From an uncultured Opitutia bacterium (lineage in GTDB: Bacteria > Verrucomicrobiota > Verrucomicrobiia > Opitutales > Opitutaceae), in NCBI GenBank assembly GCA_903840415.1, contig CAIMFY010000017.1, positions 1 to 64,000 of the forward strand: a stretch of 64,000 nt of DNA, written 5' to 3'. Each line of letters opens with the position of its first letter. The stretch's first letter is position 1. The notes beneath the pieces are model-generated. The model saw only the letters and a list, made by a program, of their open reading frames with translations. It made no database searches and was not told where the DNA came from. Positions 37,641 through 46,308 of the stretch are shown piece by piece. Position numbers and translations under genes: made by a program.

Positions 37641-39346
37641 TCACCGCGACCCGCAACTATCTCGTGTTTATTCAGCGGTGCGCGCGCATCGCGTTCGTGG
37701 GCGACTGGCGCTATTATGCCTGGATGGGCTTGCTCACTGCAATCGCCCTGCTCGGGCTCAACGCTTACACCAAGCAGTTTGTCCACGGCCTCGTCGTCAC
37801 GGGCATGAGTGATGAAGTGTCGTGGGGTGTCTATATCGCCAATTTTACCTTCCTCGTCGGTGTAGCCGCAGCCGCGGTGATGATGGTCATCCCGGTCTAC
37901 ATCTACGACAACGAAGAATTGCACGACTTGGTCATCTTCGGCGAATTGCTCGCCGTCGCGGCAATCATCATGTGCTTGCTCTTTGTGACCGTCGATCTAG
38001 GCCGACCTGATCGGTTCTGGCATCTCATCCCCGGCATCGGGCAAATGAACTTCCCGAAATCAATGCTGAGTTGGGACGTGCTCGTGCTCAACGGCTACCT
38101 GCTGTTGAACGTTCACATCTGCGGCTACCTTCTGTATTGTCGCTACCAAAAAAGAAAGCCAGCAAAGTGGTTCTACATTCCATTTGTTTTTCTCGCGATT
38201 GTCTGGGCCATTTCCATTCACACCGTGACGGCATTCCTCTATGTCGGCCTCGGTGGCCGACCGTTTTGGAACGCCTCCATCGTCGGCCCGCGCTTCCTCG
38301 CTTCCGCATTCACTGCCGGCCCCGCGATCATTATTTTAGCGTTGCAGGTAATCCGTCGAGTGACCGCGTCGGGCTCCGCCTCAGAATTGAAAGGTGGCAT
38401 TGATGTCGGCGACAAACCTGGTCGGCCCGCCACCCTCGCCGATCTGGCCCAGCTTGAGCGCGAACTGCCAGAAATGGCGGCGGTCTCAGCCGGCGACCGA
38501 TTGCGCGCCTTGGTCGGTGCCTCGGTCATCGAGGTCGAACGGGGCGACGTGCTGCTCCGCCAGGGCACAATATCTCCCTTTGCGTATTTCGTCCTGCAAG
38601 GTCACGTGGTCGTTAAGCGTGATGAAAATGGCCGCGCCCGCATCACCCGGACTGCGCGGCCCGGCGACCAATTTGGCGAGGTTTCTGCGCTACACGGCAC
38701 GCCACGCGTGGCAACGGCCATCGCCGAGGAAAATTCCGTGATTTTGCGCCTGCCCGGAACGTCATTGCGGGTGCTGCTCGAAGCTCAGGAGATGCATCAA
38801 GTGGTGCATCAACGCATGACCGAACGACTCTTGATCACCGACCGCAGCCTGCTCGTCCTCCGCGGCATCGTGCAGGTTTCGATGATCATCAATGTCTTCC
38901 TGCTCGTGTGCGAAGTGTTCAAGGAATTTTACTCCGGCACAACGCATAGCGCTTCCGCCAAATATCTCTTTGTCGGCCTGCACGGTCACTACGCTCTCGT
39001 GCCGTGGATTTGGACCGCCATCGCCTTTAATCTCATCGCCATGGTGCTACTGGTTTTGCCTCTCAGCCGCGGCCTAAAATATTTAAACATCGCCTGCGTT
39101 CTCGCCATCGTCGGCATTTGGATCGAAAAGGGGATGGGCCTCGTCATTCCAGGATTTATCCCGACGCCGCTCGGTGCTATCGTCGACTACCTGCCCTCGA
39201 TCAACGAAACCCTTGTGTGCCTCGGCATCTGGGCCTTTGGCCTCCTGTGCTACACAATCTTTCTGCGCATGTCCGTGCCGATCCTACAGGGCCGGATGAC
39301 GAAAGCCAACGAAAGCAGGTATAAACTTCAGGGCGACGAAATCTGA
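37637..39346 (+). CDS. NrfD/PsrC-like membrane subunit with inserted cyclic-nucleotide-binding domain
   Basis: 569 residues. Membrane segments occupy about residues 27-240 and 405-546, and the NrfD signature VTVDLGRPDRFWHLI supports a menaquinone-reactive PsrC/NrfD subunit. Between the sixth and seventh segments sits an extra domain of about 120 residues (285-400, bases near 38489-38836). It has the cAMP/cGMP-binding fold pattern: GDVLLRQGTISPFAYFVLQG, then FGEVSALHGTPRVATA. Glu348 and Arg357 match the ribose- and phosphate-contacting residues of competent cyclic-nucleotide sites. Ordinary NrfD proteins are about 300-450 residues and lack this. The insert may let a second messenger gate quinone oxidation; that is inference. 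Confidence 0.9.
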   Translation: MITATRNYLVFIQRCARIAFVGDWRYYAWMGLLTAIALLGLNAYTKQFVHGLVVTGMSDEVSWGVYIANFTFLVGVAAAAVMMVIPVYIYDNEELHDLVIFGELLAVAAIIMCLLFVTVDLGRPDRFWHLIPGIGQMNFPKSMLSWDVLVLNGYLLLNVHICGYLLYCRYQKRKPAKWFYIPFVFLAIVWAISIHTVTAFLYVGLGGRPFWNASIVGPRFLASAFTAGPAIIILALQVIRRVTASGSASELKGGIDVGDKPGRPATLADLAQLERELPEMAAVSAGDRLRALVGASVIEVERGDVLLRQGTISPFAYFVLQGHVVVKRDENGRARITRTARPGDQFGEVSALHGTPRVATAIAEENSVILRLPGTSLRVLLEAQEMHQVVHQRMTERLLITDRSLLVLRGIVQVSMIINVFLLVCEVFKEFYSGTTHSASAKYLFVGLHGHYALVPWIWTAIAFNLIAMVLLVLPLSRGLKYLNIACVLAIVGIWIEKGMGLVIPGFIPTPLGAIVDYLPSINETLVCLGIWAFGLLCYTIFLRMSVPILQGRMTKANESRYKLQGDEI

Positions 39347-39397
39347 AACGGCACCTGCCACCCTTGCTCCGCGCAAGGTTGCTCCTCGTTTCCTTCC

Positions 39398-39907
39398 ATG
39401 ACCAAGATTCTCACCGCTGAAGACGCCCGGCAATCGCTCACCGCGCATGTCGAGGCGAAGGGCATCGAGGTATTCGCTATATACGGCCCGCAATTTGGCT
39501 GGAACGAATTGCAACGCCTGCTCACCGACCGCGTCTTCGTGCGTTATCCGTGCGACATTGTCTTTGACGCGGAGCAACTACTCCCCGGCGAATTCGCGCA
39601 TCCCGTGCAAAAAGGAGAGCGCCCCGAGGCGGGCTTCACGATGGCCGTGCATCCAGTCTTCATGGTGCAACGCGATTTGGTTCCAGCGCTCGTGCTTTAC
39701 CAACTTGTCGCAGTCAACTACGGCGAATTTGCTTCCGCCGATGAAGCGGAGACCTTTGGTGCCGCTGCACTCGGTTTAACCCGTGACGAATATTACGCCC
39801 TGCTCTGTGATGCCGCCGATCAACTCGGCACTGGACTCGAGATGGCTGAACCAGAAATGAGCACACCGTCAAGCGGTTGCGGCGGCGGTAGCTGTGGCTG
39901 CGGTTGA
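39398..39907 (+). CDS. Hypothetical protein with Cys-Gly-rich C-terminal tail
   Basis: 169 residues, no signal peptide or membrane segment. The body is mixed alpha/beta (EVFAIYGPQFGWNELQRLL, GFTMAVHPVFMVQRDLVPAL). The last twelve residues are Cys- and Gly-rich, SSGCGGGSCGCG, with three cysteines that could bind a metal or be a maturation handle. I do not recognise the family. It follows the NrfD-like subunit by 51 bases on the same strand and may assist assembly of that complex. Confidence 0.65.
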   Translation: MTKILTAEDARQSLTAHVEAKGIEVFAIYGPQFGWNELQRLLTDRVFVRYPCDIVFDAEQLLPGEFAHPVQKGERPEAGFTMAVHPVFMVQRDLVPALVLYQLVAVNYGEFASADEAETFGAAALGLTRDEYYALLCDAADQLGTGLEMAEPEMSTPSSGCGGGSCGCG

Positions 39908-39928
39908 TTGATGGCGAAGCCCAGCGAC

Positions 39929-41602
39929 TCAAGTAGCCGGCGGCAATGAAACATGCGCGTCGGACCGCTGACGTTTACGCAGGCGTGTGAAAACGAGCGA
40001 CACGATTAGGAGCACCGTGCCGAGCACGAGAAACGACAGCACTCGATAGACCGGCTCAAAGTGGCTCGTGCCGACGACCACCAGGTAGCAGGTCGTGAGT
40101 AACAGCGTAGCGTGGCCCATCCACCGGTATTTCTGGTTTTGAACGAGGAGATTCAGACCATAATAGCCAAGGGCGAGTCCAACCCATGCAAGTCCGACAT
40201 ATTTAGCCGAGAATAGATGGTAGAGCGCGTAGGGAAACACGAGAAACGCGCCAATGAGATAGGAATTGCGCATCAGACCAGTCTTCAACTCAAGGCGATC
40301 CTGCTGCCAGTTCAGGATGCGGGCGCTCACCAAGGCGACGATGCCGAAGCCTAGGCTGATACCGGATTCGTTCTCCACATCGATCACATAGCCGACCACG
40401 ATCGCGACATAGATGAGGAAGTTGGCAACGACGATAAAACGGGAACGGAACCAAATCGCCGTCGCCACGACGACCACACTTTGGACCGACAGCCAGACAA
40501 ACACCGCGGAACCCGCCGTCAGTTTGAAGATCGCCACTGTGAGCGCCGCGTAACCGGTCATGGCGTAAAGAAAGGTCGCCGCCCGACTTTGCCGCCGCAC
40601 CCAAAATGCTGTCGCCAGACCAAGAAACCCGACGAACGCAGTAAACTGGTAGGGCGCGGCCATGGACGGAAAAGCCATGAGCGTGTGGGCGAAAAACAGC
40701 CCGTAACCCAGTCCGCAGGTCAACAATGCCGCGATACCGGCCCAAGCGCCTTCCGGTTCCTCTAGCGGTCGCAGCCAAGCCCCCGCTGCGAGCACGACGA
40801 TACAGCCGAGCAAAAACAGCGGACCGAAGGGCACTCCGACAAAGTGCATGGCACCGCCGCGCAAAGGATTACCGAGTGCCCAGAGCAGATAAGTCACCGC
40901 GATGATCGGGATTGCCGCCATCGTGAGCCCCGGCCAGTTGTGGCGATGCGCGGCCCAAACCGTCGCAGCGACGACCAGAAGCAGAAGCGTCAGGGCAAAC
41001 CATGCCATTCCACCACCGACGACGACGGTGACACACCCAGTAAGACACGCGAGACTCGCGAGCACCGAAGATTTTTGCTGCAGCGCAATCACGAAGTTCG
41101 CAGCCACCACCAGCGCTAGCGTTGCGCCCGCCACCAGAGATGTTAACGGAAATACGCAGCGTGTTTCCGGCAAAAACAACCGAAGCGCCGAAAGAAACAG
41201 CAACGCCATCGCAGCCCCACGCAACCGCGCACCCGCCACACCGAGCGCTGCTCGCCAGACCCGCGCCACGGCAAAAAGCAATGCTGACAGCGCTCCACCG
41301 GCGAGCGCTGGGACTCCCACCGGCAGGCCAGCAAACGGCAGCAAAAGCAGGAACGCCGCACCGATCGTCAAAACCACGATACCGGCGAGCGCAAACCAGC
41401 TCTGCCCTACCTCGAATTCGAGTTCGTCCTCAGTCTGCGTCATCGCGAGCGGCGGGACCGAGGCAGACGGTGGCGTCGAAAGCACGGGGGCTTCGGTTGA
41501 CACCCCAAGATAAGACTCGATCCGCGCCAACCTCGCCTCAAGTTGTGCGAGACGCTCGGCATCGTTCGGTTCCGATGAGCGCTGATTCGAATCGGGGGGC
41601 AT
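39929..41602 (-). CDS. Polytopic membrane protein, DUF2339-like
   Basis: 557 residues. An N-terminal coiled stretch (AERLAQLEARLARIESYLG) precedes about 13 or more hydrophobic segments packed with little loop between them, as in the predicted-membrane-protein family DUF2339. GQSWFALAGIVVLTIGAAFL marks the first segment. Function is unknown. It converges with the NrfD operon (21-base gap) and lies upstream of no obvious partner. Confidence 0.7.
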   Translation of the reverse strand: MPPDSNQRSSEPNDAERLAQLEARLARIESYLGVSTEAPVLSTPPSASVPPLAMTQTEDELEFEVGQSWFALAGIVVLTIGAAFLLLLPFAGLPVGVPALAGGALSALLFAVARVWRAALGVAGARLRGAAMALLFLSALRLFLPETRCVFPLTSLVAGATLALVVAANFVIALQQKSSVLASLACLTGCVTVVVGGGMAWFALTLLLLVVAATVWAAHRHNWPGLTMAAIPIIAVTYLLWALGNPLRGGAMHFVGVPFGPLFLLGCIVVLAAGAWLRPLEEPEGAWAGIAALLTCGLGYGLFFAHTLMAFPSMAAPYQFTAFVGFLGLATAFWVRRQSRAATFLYAMTGYAALTVAIFKLTAGSAVFVWLSVQSVVVVATAIWFRSRFIVVANFLIYVAIVVGYVIDVENESGISLGFGIVALVSARILNWQQDRLELKTGLMRNSYLIGAFLVFPYALYHLFSAKYVGLAWVGLALGYYGLNLLVQNQKYRWMGHATLLLTTCYLVVVGTSHFEPVYRVLSFLVLGTVLLIVSLVFTRLRKRQRSDAHVSLPPAT

Positions 41603-41750
41603 GGCGTGGGGGACTCGGGTGCTGGGTCAGCCACCGCCAGCGGTTAGCCGGGGCTGCACGCCAAGCATCGCGCCGATTGTATTTTTCAGCTACCGTGAGA
41701 TTGCCCGATACTCCGCATATTTTGCCACGAAACGGAGTTGATGTGCGTTT

Positions 41751-43064
41751 TTAGCCACTCGCGACGCCGACCGAAGTCACCGTCGCGAGAGGTAGAGCCG
41801 CGTTCTCAGCCTGCACATGAGCGCGCATCGCATCGCGGTAATCATTCACCGATTCGAAAAACTCCGACATCATCAGCATCAAAAAATACATCCCACGCTC
41901 TGTGAGCCGCCATCCTCGGGCGTCGGTCGTGACCGCGCCCACCGCCGTCAATGCGGCCAACTCTGGCCACACGGTGCGAAAGAAGATTGGACCATAGTGC
42001 GCCTTGGTGGCGCTCCGATCTAGTCCGAGTCCAAACATGCGGACCAAGAGTCCGTAACGCATCTGATCGCTCGGACTCAGCCGGTGACGAGTCACGATCC
42101 CGGTTTGCCCACGCGCAATTCGCCGGGAATACGTCGGGAGTGAAAACGTGGTCGCGTAGAGCGTGCCATCGAGATAACTGAATGCCCCGCTGCCCACGCC
42201 GACGTAGTGCTCCGCGGCTACGATATATTCGTCACTACCCCTGCCGCCCCGCGTAAAACACCAAGCCGAGGTCGGCGCGAATTTCGGCTGTAGCCGGCGC
42301 AAAATCGTTCGATAAAATTCCCGCAACCGGCTCGGTTCGGGCGCGCCCATCGTCTCTGCCATCCGCCGCATCACAGTCGGCGACACCATCAGCGGATAAC
42401 ACGACACTTGGTCCACTCCGATCGAATCCACGAGTTCGAGATCGCGCTCGAGCGAAGCGAGCGACTGGCGCGGTTGGTTGAAAATGAGATCGACATTAAG
42501 CGTCGGGAAGATTCCCGCGGCCGCCTTAAGTTGTTCGGTGATTTCGGCGGCACTGCCGTATTTATCATAGCGCTCCATCGCACGGAGTAGATTGTCGTCG
42601 AAACTCTGCACACCGACAGACAGCCGCGTGACACCAGCGGCACGCAGCTCGGCAAGAAACGCCGGTCGCAATTCGCGCGGATTAGTTTCCACCGAAATGT
42701 CAGAAACCTTGAACAACTCGCGCACGAGACCGATGGTCACGAGCAGTTCGTCTGGCTCGATCGTCGGCGTGCCACCGCCAAAATAAACGCCCGAAAACTT
42801 AAAGCCCGCCCCGTGGTAGCGCCGGATCTCATCGCGCAACGCTACAAAATAGCGCGAGGCGGCGGCGTGACAGTGTTGCACGCGGTGAAAGGAACAAAAC
42901 GGACACAATACTTCACAAAAGGGAATATGGACGTAGAGGTGGCAACTGCCGGAACGAGGCACCGCAGGCACATCACCGACAGCATCTTCCATCCGTAAAA
43001 ACCCGCGGGTGCGAAAACGGAAGGCCTGAATCAAAAGTGAATCGACGAACGTGAAATCGAACAT
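41751..43064 (-). CDS. HemN/HemW-like radical SAM enzyme
   Basis: 437 residues from the ATG at 43064 (MFDFTFVD); the frame is open to 43133. The radical SAM motif is CEVLCPFCSF (CxxxCxxC) preceded by HLYVHIPF. GVYFGGGTPTIEPDELL, SVETNPRELRP and SVGVQSFDDNLLRAM are standard for coproporphyrinogen-dehydrogenase-like proteins. A C-terminal HemN-type domain is present. The cysteine pattern ends in Phe, like HemW-type heme chaperones, rather than in Cys as in classical HemN. It may insert or process heme for the many cytochromes around it; alternatively it is another oxidoreductase of the family. Confidence 0.8.
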   Translation of the reverse strand: MFDFTFVDSLLIQAFRFRTRGFLRMEDAVGDVPAVPRSGSCHLYVHIPFCEVLCPFCSFHRVQHCHAAASRYFVALRDEIRRYHGAGFKFSGVYFGGGTPTIEPDELLVTIGLVRELFKVSDISVETNPRELRPAFLAELRAAGVTRLSVGVQSFDDNLLRAMERYDKYGSAAEITEQLKAAAGIFPTLNVDLIFNQPRQSLASLERDLELVDSIGVDQVSCYPLMVSPTVMRRMAETMGAPEPSRLREFYRTILRRLQPKFAPTSAWCFTRGGRGSDEYIVAAEHYVGVGSGAFSYLDGTLYATTFSLPTYSRRIARGQTGIVTRHRLSPSDQMRYGLLVRMFGLGLDRSATKAHYGPIFFRTVWPELAALTAVGAVTTDARGWRLTERGMYFLMLMMSEFFESVNDYRDAMRAHVQAENAALPLATVTSVGVASG

Positions 43065-43246
43065 ACGGCGCCGCTTTGGCCGGCCGGCCGAGTATAGCTC
43101 GCCAGTGTTTCGAAGGCTACTGACGGATTGCACGACGCTCCGCGTTTCTTGCAGAGAGCGAGCGGCAAGATGTGCCCACGATTCGTCAAGCGATGCGATG
43201 CTGGATCGTGACCATGCGTTAAGATGAACCCATCAACACCACGCCC

Positions 43247-45505
43247 ATGCCAACACGAAGGTTGGTTCTCCTCGTGCAACGCCGTTTTCCCCTCGACCGA
43301 CTCATACGGAGTCAGTGCCGCTGGCATATAGCGCTGACCTTGGCGGCCGGTTTCGCCTTGGCCGGCTCGGCTGGCGCCCAGCCCGCGAAACCCTCGGCAC
43401 CAGTGCTCAACTCCACCGCCGCGTGCCTCGAATGCCATGGCGATGCCACACTCGCGACCAAAAAGGATGGCAAGAAAGTGTCGCTTTTCGTCGATCCAAA
43501 AATCGGCGCCAAGTCCGCGCACCGTTCACTTGAGTGCATCGACTGCCACGAGAAATTCGACGGCGACAGCTTGCCGCACCGCACGCCGCTGGTCGCGGTT
43601 GATTGTGTTTCGTGTCACGAAGACACCGCGAAAAAGCACGCGTTTCACCCGCGTCTCGCACAAAAACCGATACCGGTCGGCCAAGACACCGCCTGCACCG
43701 CATGCCACGGCCAACACGACATCGCGCCCGTGAAGAGCACCGCGTTTGCGTTCAACGACGGCCCGCAGGCTGACTCCTGTGGCAAATGTCACGCGACGGC
43801 CCGCGACCATTTCGCGGCCTCCGCCCATGGTCGTGCGTTTGCGGCGAAGCAGGCCAACGCTCCTGACTGCCTTTCTTGCCATCGTGTCGCCGTCGTCGCC
43901 ATCGCTCCCGCCCAGCTCACCCTGGAGCAGAAGCTCACCCAGACAAAACAGTGCGAGGCCTGCCACGTCGGCCAAGAGAACGTCGCCGGCCATGCGTTGC
44001 GCGGAGCAAAGTTCGTCGGATCTTTCGATCAAAGCGTGCACGGCGCCGCTCTGCTTGGGGGTAAAATTGGCGCGGCCAATTGCATCGATTGCCACGGTGC
44101 ACACGAGATGAACCGCGCGATGGCCGCCAGCGCAAAGGTCAACAAACTCCACGTCGCTGATACCTGCGCGAAGTGCCACGAAAAAATCGCCACGGAATTC
44201 GGGGCCAGCGTGCATGCCGCCGCGTTGCGCAAGGGCAACATGGATTCCGCCGTGTGCACCGACTGCCACGGCGAGCATGACATCCGGAAACACACCGACC
44301 CGTCCTCGCCGGTGAGCGCAAAAAATGTGGCGCAGGAAGTCTGCGCCAATTGCCACGCCTCGCTTCGGCTCACCCAAAAATACGGGCTACCCTCGAAATC
44401 ATTTCAGACATTTACCGACAGCTACCACGGACTCGCCGTCCGCGGTGGCGCGGTCGAAGTCGTCAATTGCGCGAGCTGCCACAGCTCCCATGCGATCAAG
44501 TCCCAGAAAGATCCTACGTCGACGATCCATGTCTCAAATCTTGTGCAGACCTGCGGTCAGTGTCATCCGGGGGCCAACACCCGCTTCGCCGTCGGCAAGG
44601 TCCACGTCAGCCCCGAGGCCGCGCAGGGCGCCGATGGCAACAGCCCTATCCTTTATCTCATCTCCAGCCTCTATGTGATCCTGATCGTCGCCGTCGTCGG
44701 CGGCATGGCCGCTCATAACGCACTCGATTTCCTGAAGAAAATCCGCCGCAAACTCGCGATTCAAAAGGGCCTCGTTGAGGAACCGCACGTCGCGCATCGA
44801 CTCTATCTGCGCATGACGGTGCATGAACGTTGTCAACACGCCGTGCTCATGCTCAGCTTCACGCTGCTCGTGGTCACTGGCTTCGCGCTGCGTTATCCCG
44901 AAGCCTGGTGGGTGGTCGGACTGCGCAACCTCAGTGTGCGCGCCTTCGAGTGGCGCGGCTGGATGCACCGTATCGCGGGGGTCGTGATGCTCGCGTCAGG
45001 CCTGTGGCACTTCTGCTACCTCGCCTTCACCCAGTCCGGTCGCGCGCTCTTTCGCGACCTCCTCCCCCGCTGGCGCGATGTCACCGATCCGTTGGCGGTG
45101 GTGAAATATAATCTCGGCCTCGCGCCGACGAAGCCTGCATTCGATCGATTCTGTTACATTGAAAAAGCCGAATATTGGGCCATGATGTGGGGCACGATCC
45201 TCATGGGCCTCACCGGTGCCATCCTCTGGTTTGAAAATACCTCCATCGGACTTTTTACCAAGCTGGGGTTCGACATTTCGCGCACTGTCCACTTCTACGA
45301 GGCGATTCTGGCGACCCTCGCGATCATCGTCTGGCACTTTTACTTCGTGATATTCAATCCCGACGTTTATCCGATGAGCCTCGCCTGGCTCACGGGCCGG
45401 ATGTCGGAGGGTGAAATGCTGGAGGAACACCCCCTCCAACTCGCGCAACTAAAGGCCAAAGCGGACCAACCCACGCCTCCCTCCGAGCCGCTTCCGCCAA
45501 AATAA
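43247..45505 (+). CDS. CbcL-like fusion: 13 c-type heme motifs plus cytochrome b membrane domain
   Basis: 752 residues with an N-terminal signal or anchor (HIALTLAAGFALAGSAGAQ). Thirteen CxxCH motifs span about residues 60-460 (CLECH, CIDCH, CVSCH, CTACH, CGKCH, CLSCH, CEACH, CIDCH, CAKCH, CTDCH, CANCH, CASCH, CGQCH). The C-terminal 270 residues hold about five membrane segments with histidines placed for two b hemes (HERCQHAVLML, MHRIAGVVMLASGLWHF, VHFYEAILATLAIIVWHF), as in FdnI/HydC-type cytochromes b. Geobacter CbcL has the same c-plus-b design with fewer c hemes and oxidises menaquinol for metal reduction. This protein likely does the same, feeding periplasmic cytochromes. Confidence 0.92.
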   Translation: MPTRRLVLLVQRRFPLDRLIRSQCRWHIALTLAAGFALAGSAGAQPAKPSAPVLNSTAACLECHGDATLATKKDGKKVSLFVDPKIGAKSAHRSLECIDCHEKFDGDSLPHRTPLVAVDCVSCHEDTAKKHAFHPRLAQKPIPVGQDTACTACHGQHDIAPVKSTAFAFNDGPQADSCGKCHATARDHFAASAHGRAFAAKQANAPDCLSCHRVAVVAIAPAQLTLEQKLTQTKQCEACHVGQENVAGHALRGAKFVGSFDQSVHGAALLGGKIGAANCIDCHGAHEMNRAMAASAKVNKLHVADTCAKCHEKIATEFGASVHAAALRKGNMDSAVCTDCHGEHDIRKHTDPSSPVSAKNVAQEVCANCHASLRLTQKYGLPSKSFQTFTDSYHGLAVRGGAVEVVNCASCHSSHAIKSQKDPTSTIHVSNLVQTCGQCHPGANTRFAVGKVHVSPEAAQGADGNSPILYLISSLYVILIVAVVGGMAAHNALDFLKKIRRKLAIQKGLVEEPHVAHRLYLRMTVHERCQHAVLMLSFTLLVVTGFALRYPEAWWVVGLRNLSVRAFEWRGWMHRIAGVVMLASGLWHFCYLAFTQSGRALFRDLLPRWRDVTDPLAVVKYNLGLAPTKPAFDRFCYIEKAEYWAMMWGTILMGLTGAILWFENTSIGLFTKLGFDISRTVHFYEAILATLAIIVWHFYFVIFNPDVYPMSLAWLTGRMSEGEMLEEHPLQLAQLKAKADQPTPPSEPLPPK

Positions 45506-45552
45506 TTTCCCGTCCCGCACGGTCATTAAACCCCAAAAACACACTGTCCCCA

Positions 45553-45840
45553 ATGTCCTCGATTAAACTCCACCTCGAACAAGCTGAATTCGATGCCGTC
45601 GAACGCTTCGCGTTGTCCCTCAACGTCAAGCCCGAGGTCGTGCTTTACTGCGCCCTCAACCGCCTGATGCTCGACAGCGGTAACCCTGCCCTCCGCGCCG
45701 AGATCGTCGACACGTGGGACTGGCACCGCACCAACCTCCCGCTCTGGAGCGACTCCGCCGGCGGTCCCCACGGTTACGAAGGCAAGCCCGACGCAGATCC
45801 AGCGCCGAGCCGCTACCTCTCCGAGCATCGGCAGCCATAA
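45553..45840 (+). CDS. Small hypothetical protein downstream of the CbcL-like gene
   Basis: 95 residues, ATG start 47 bases after the cytochrome gene. The first half is helical (LEQAEFDAVERFALSLNVKP, VVLYCALNRLML) and the second half is Trp/Pro-rich (TWDWHRTNLPLWSD). No signal peptide or membrane span, so it is probably cytoplasmic. The helical N-terminus could be a small DNA- or protein-binding module, but I recognise no family. Confidence 0.6.
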   Translation: MSSIKLHLEQAEFDAVERFALSLNVKPEVVLYCALNRLMLDSGNPALRAEIVDTWDWHRTNLPLWSDSAGGPHGYEGKPDADPAPSRYLSEHRQP

Positions 45841-45870
45841 CTGCCGTCAGTTGCGGCCTCGTCTCCGCAC

Positions 45871-46308
45871 TCAGGCCAGACTTTGATCGAGGAGCGTTAG
45901 AATCGCGGCACGGGAGCCAATGTCTGACGTTGCCGCCTTGATCGCCACCAGGCTCCACAAAGAGAGCAGCGCGAATAACGTGTCCGCGACCGCGAACCAA
46001 ATCCACATTGCCGGAATGCCACCGTGACACCAGTGCCAGCCCACCGTGCCGACGTAGCAAATTTTTAGAAGGACGCCGTAAAGAATCAGGTTCCTGTTCT
46101 CCAGCGGGCGCAGCGAAAACTGGCTAAACATGTAGCCGAAGATCACCAAGATTCCCGCGGCAAAATGCATATAGCCCCAGTGATTCGGCGGCGTGATTGC
46201 GGCCAGTTGGAAAATCCGCGGAGCGGCCACGACGAACGCGAGGCCCAGCAGCCCTTCGTAAAGAGCCGCCACGGCATACAAGAAACGGACTGTGAGGAGT
46301 GATTTCAT
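45871..46308 (-). CDS. Small four-helix membrane protein
   Basis: 145 residues with four hydrophobic segments (FLYAVAALYEGLLGLAFVVA, MHFAAGILVIFGYMF, LILYGVLLKICYVGTVGWHW, MWIWFAVADTLFALLSLWSL). No family is recognised. Its start codon overlaps the end of the decayed radical SAM gene (ATGA), so the three genes once formed a translationally coupled operon. This is the only intact member. Confidence 0.65.
   Translation of the reverse strand: MKSLLTVRFLYAVAALYEGLLGLAFVVAAPRIFQLAAITPPNHWGYMHFAAGILVIFGYMFSQFSLRPLENRNLILYGVLLKICYVGTVGWHWCHGGIPAMWIWFAVADTLFALLSLWSLVAIKAATSDIGSRAAILTLLDQSLA

Noticed and set aside
36023-39346. Nitrite (Nrf), polysulfide (Psr) or tetrathionate reductase operon
   Set aside because: No NrfA pentaheme protein and no molybdopterin subunit is encoded; the set is only electron-transfer modules.
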